Below are positions 5,506 through 5,718 of a DNA stretch of 5,718 nucleotides, piece by piece. Numbering within the stretch: position 1 is the first letter of the stretch; the number at the start of each line of letters is the position of its first letter. The notes below the pieces were generated by a model, which made no database searches, was not told where the DNA came from, and worked only from the letters and a program-made list of their open reading frames with translations. The translations under genes and the position numbers were made by a program. The stretch lies in contig JALSJG010000028.1 in the NCBI GenBank assembly GCA_026989475.1, positions 1-5,718 on the forward strand, written 5' to 3'. The DNA is from Thermaceae bacterium. Lineage in GTDB: Bacteria > Deinococcota > Deinococci > Deinococcales > Marinithermaceae.

Positions 5506-5718
5506 GTGGCGGGACTCCGGGAGCGGCAGAAACAGCGACGCAAGGAGCGCATCTACCGCACCGCGCTCGAGCTCTTCCGCGACTACGGCTTCGACCGCAC
5601 CACCGCCGAGGATATCGCCAAGCATAGCCACGTCTCCCGGGGAACCTTCTTCAACTACTACCCCTACAAGGAGGCGGTCTTGCTCGAGTTCGGGGCCGAG
5701 CTCCTGGACGAGGCCTGG
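5506..5718 (+). CDS. TetR-family transcriptional regulator (N-terminal part, cut by window end)
   Basis: Seventy-one codons are visible and the frame is open to the last base. The segment is a typical TetR DNA-binding domain: a basic lead (R5 to R15), helix IYRTALELFRDYGFDRTT (16-33), then the helix-turn-helix AEDIAKHSHVSRGTFFNYYPYKEAVL (34-59 overall) with the family's FFNYYPYKE signature at 48-56. The ligand-binding domain lies outside the window, so the effector and targets cannot be inferred. The GTG start is set by the -10 box six bases upstream and by the family's usual 10-15 residue lead before the first helix. There is no Shine-Dalgarno, which fits a leaderless transcript. It is in the same direction as the preceding cluster and 17 nt from it, with no terminator between, so some read-through is likely. 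Confidence 0.92.
   Translation, partial: MAGLRERQKQRRKERIYRTALELFRDYGFDRTTAEDIAKHSHVSRGTFFNYYPYKEAVLLEFGAELLDEAW

Noticed and set aside
1..5718. CRISPR arrays, tRNA or rRNA genes, insertion sequences, phage or defence genes.
   Set aside because: No direct-repeat array, RNA-gene motif, transposase or terminal repeat was seen. Apart from the short intergenic patches described, all of the window is accounted for by housekeeping and metal-homeostasis genes.

Overview
The window looks like ordinary chromosome from a GC-rich thermophilic member of the Deinococcus-Thermus phylum, probably family Thermaceae. The reasons are the very high GC, the strong G/C bias at third codon positions, the tight gene packing, and a release factor 1 that from memory reads very like that of Thermus thermophilus. 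In that protein the PxT and GGQ motifs fall at the same residue numbers as in Thermus. The genus cannot be fixed by reading alone.

Left part (1-1612, minus strand): a metal-homeostasis operon, read right to left. It holds a DtxR/MntR-family metal-dependent repressor, a 42-residue membrane ORF that is easy to miss, and a ZIP-family (GufA-like) divalent-metal transporter. Repressor and small ORF overlap as ATGA, and the small ORF stops 2 bases before the transporter start. The operon promoter (1621-1649) has a near-consensus -35 and -10 with 17 bp between them. An 18-bp palindrome with 7-bp arms (ATTTAGG/CCTAAAT), of the DtxR/MntR operator type, sits in the spacer, so the repressor very probably controls its own operon in response to Mn or Fe.

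Middle part (1683-5488, plus strand): five tightly packed genes, divergent from the metal operon across about 70 bp. They are prfA (release factor 1), a Nudix hydrolase, a TPR protein with a C-terminal membrane anchor, a GHMP kinase that is probably homoserine kinase (thrB), and a DUF4388 (PATAN-like) protein with a possible winged-helix C-terminus. Junctions are an 8-nt overlap, a 1-nt overlap (TAATG), a 12-nt gap and a 16-nt overlap, which suggests one transcript with coupled translation. The products share no obvious pathway. prmC, the usual partner of prfA in many bacteria, is absent from this window.

Right edge (5506-5718): the first 71 codons of a TetR-family regulator cut off by the window end, with a perfect TATAAT six bases before its GTG start, consistent with a leaderless mRNA.

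The most unusual element is the 42-codon ORF. It has the best Shine-Dalgarno sequence in the window, lies between a metal sensor and a metal transporter, and resembles the two ends of an Nramp (MntH) transporter joined together. It could be a real small membrane protein, a translational-coupling leader, or the in-frame remnant of a deleted manganese transporter.
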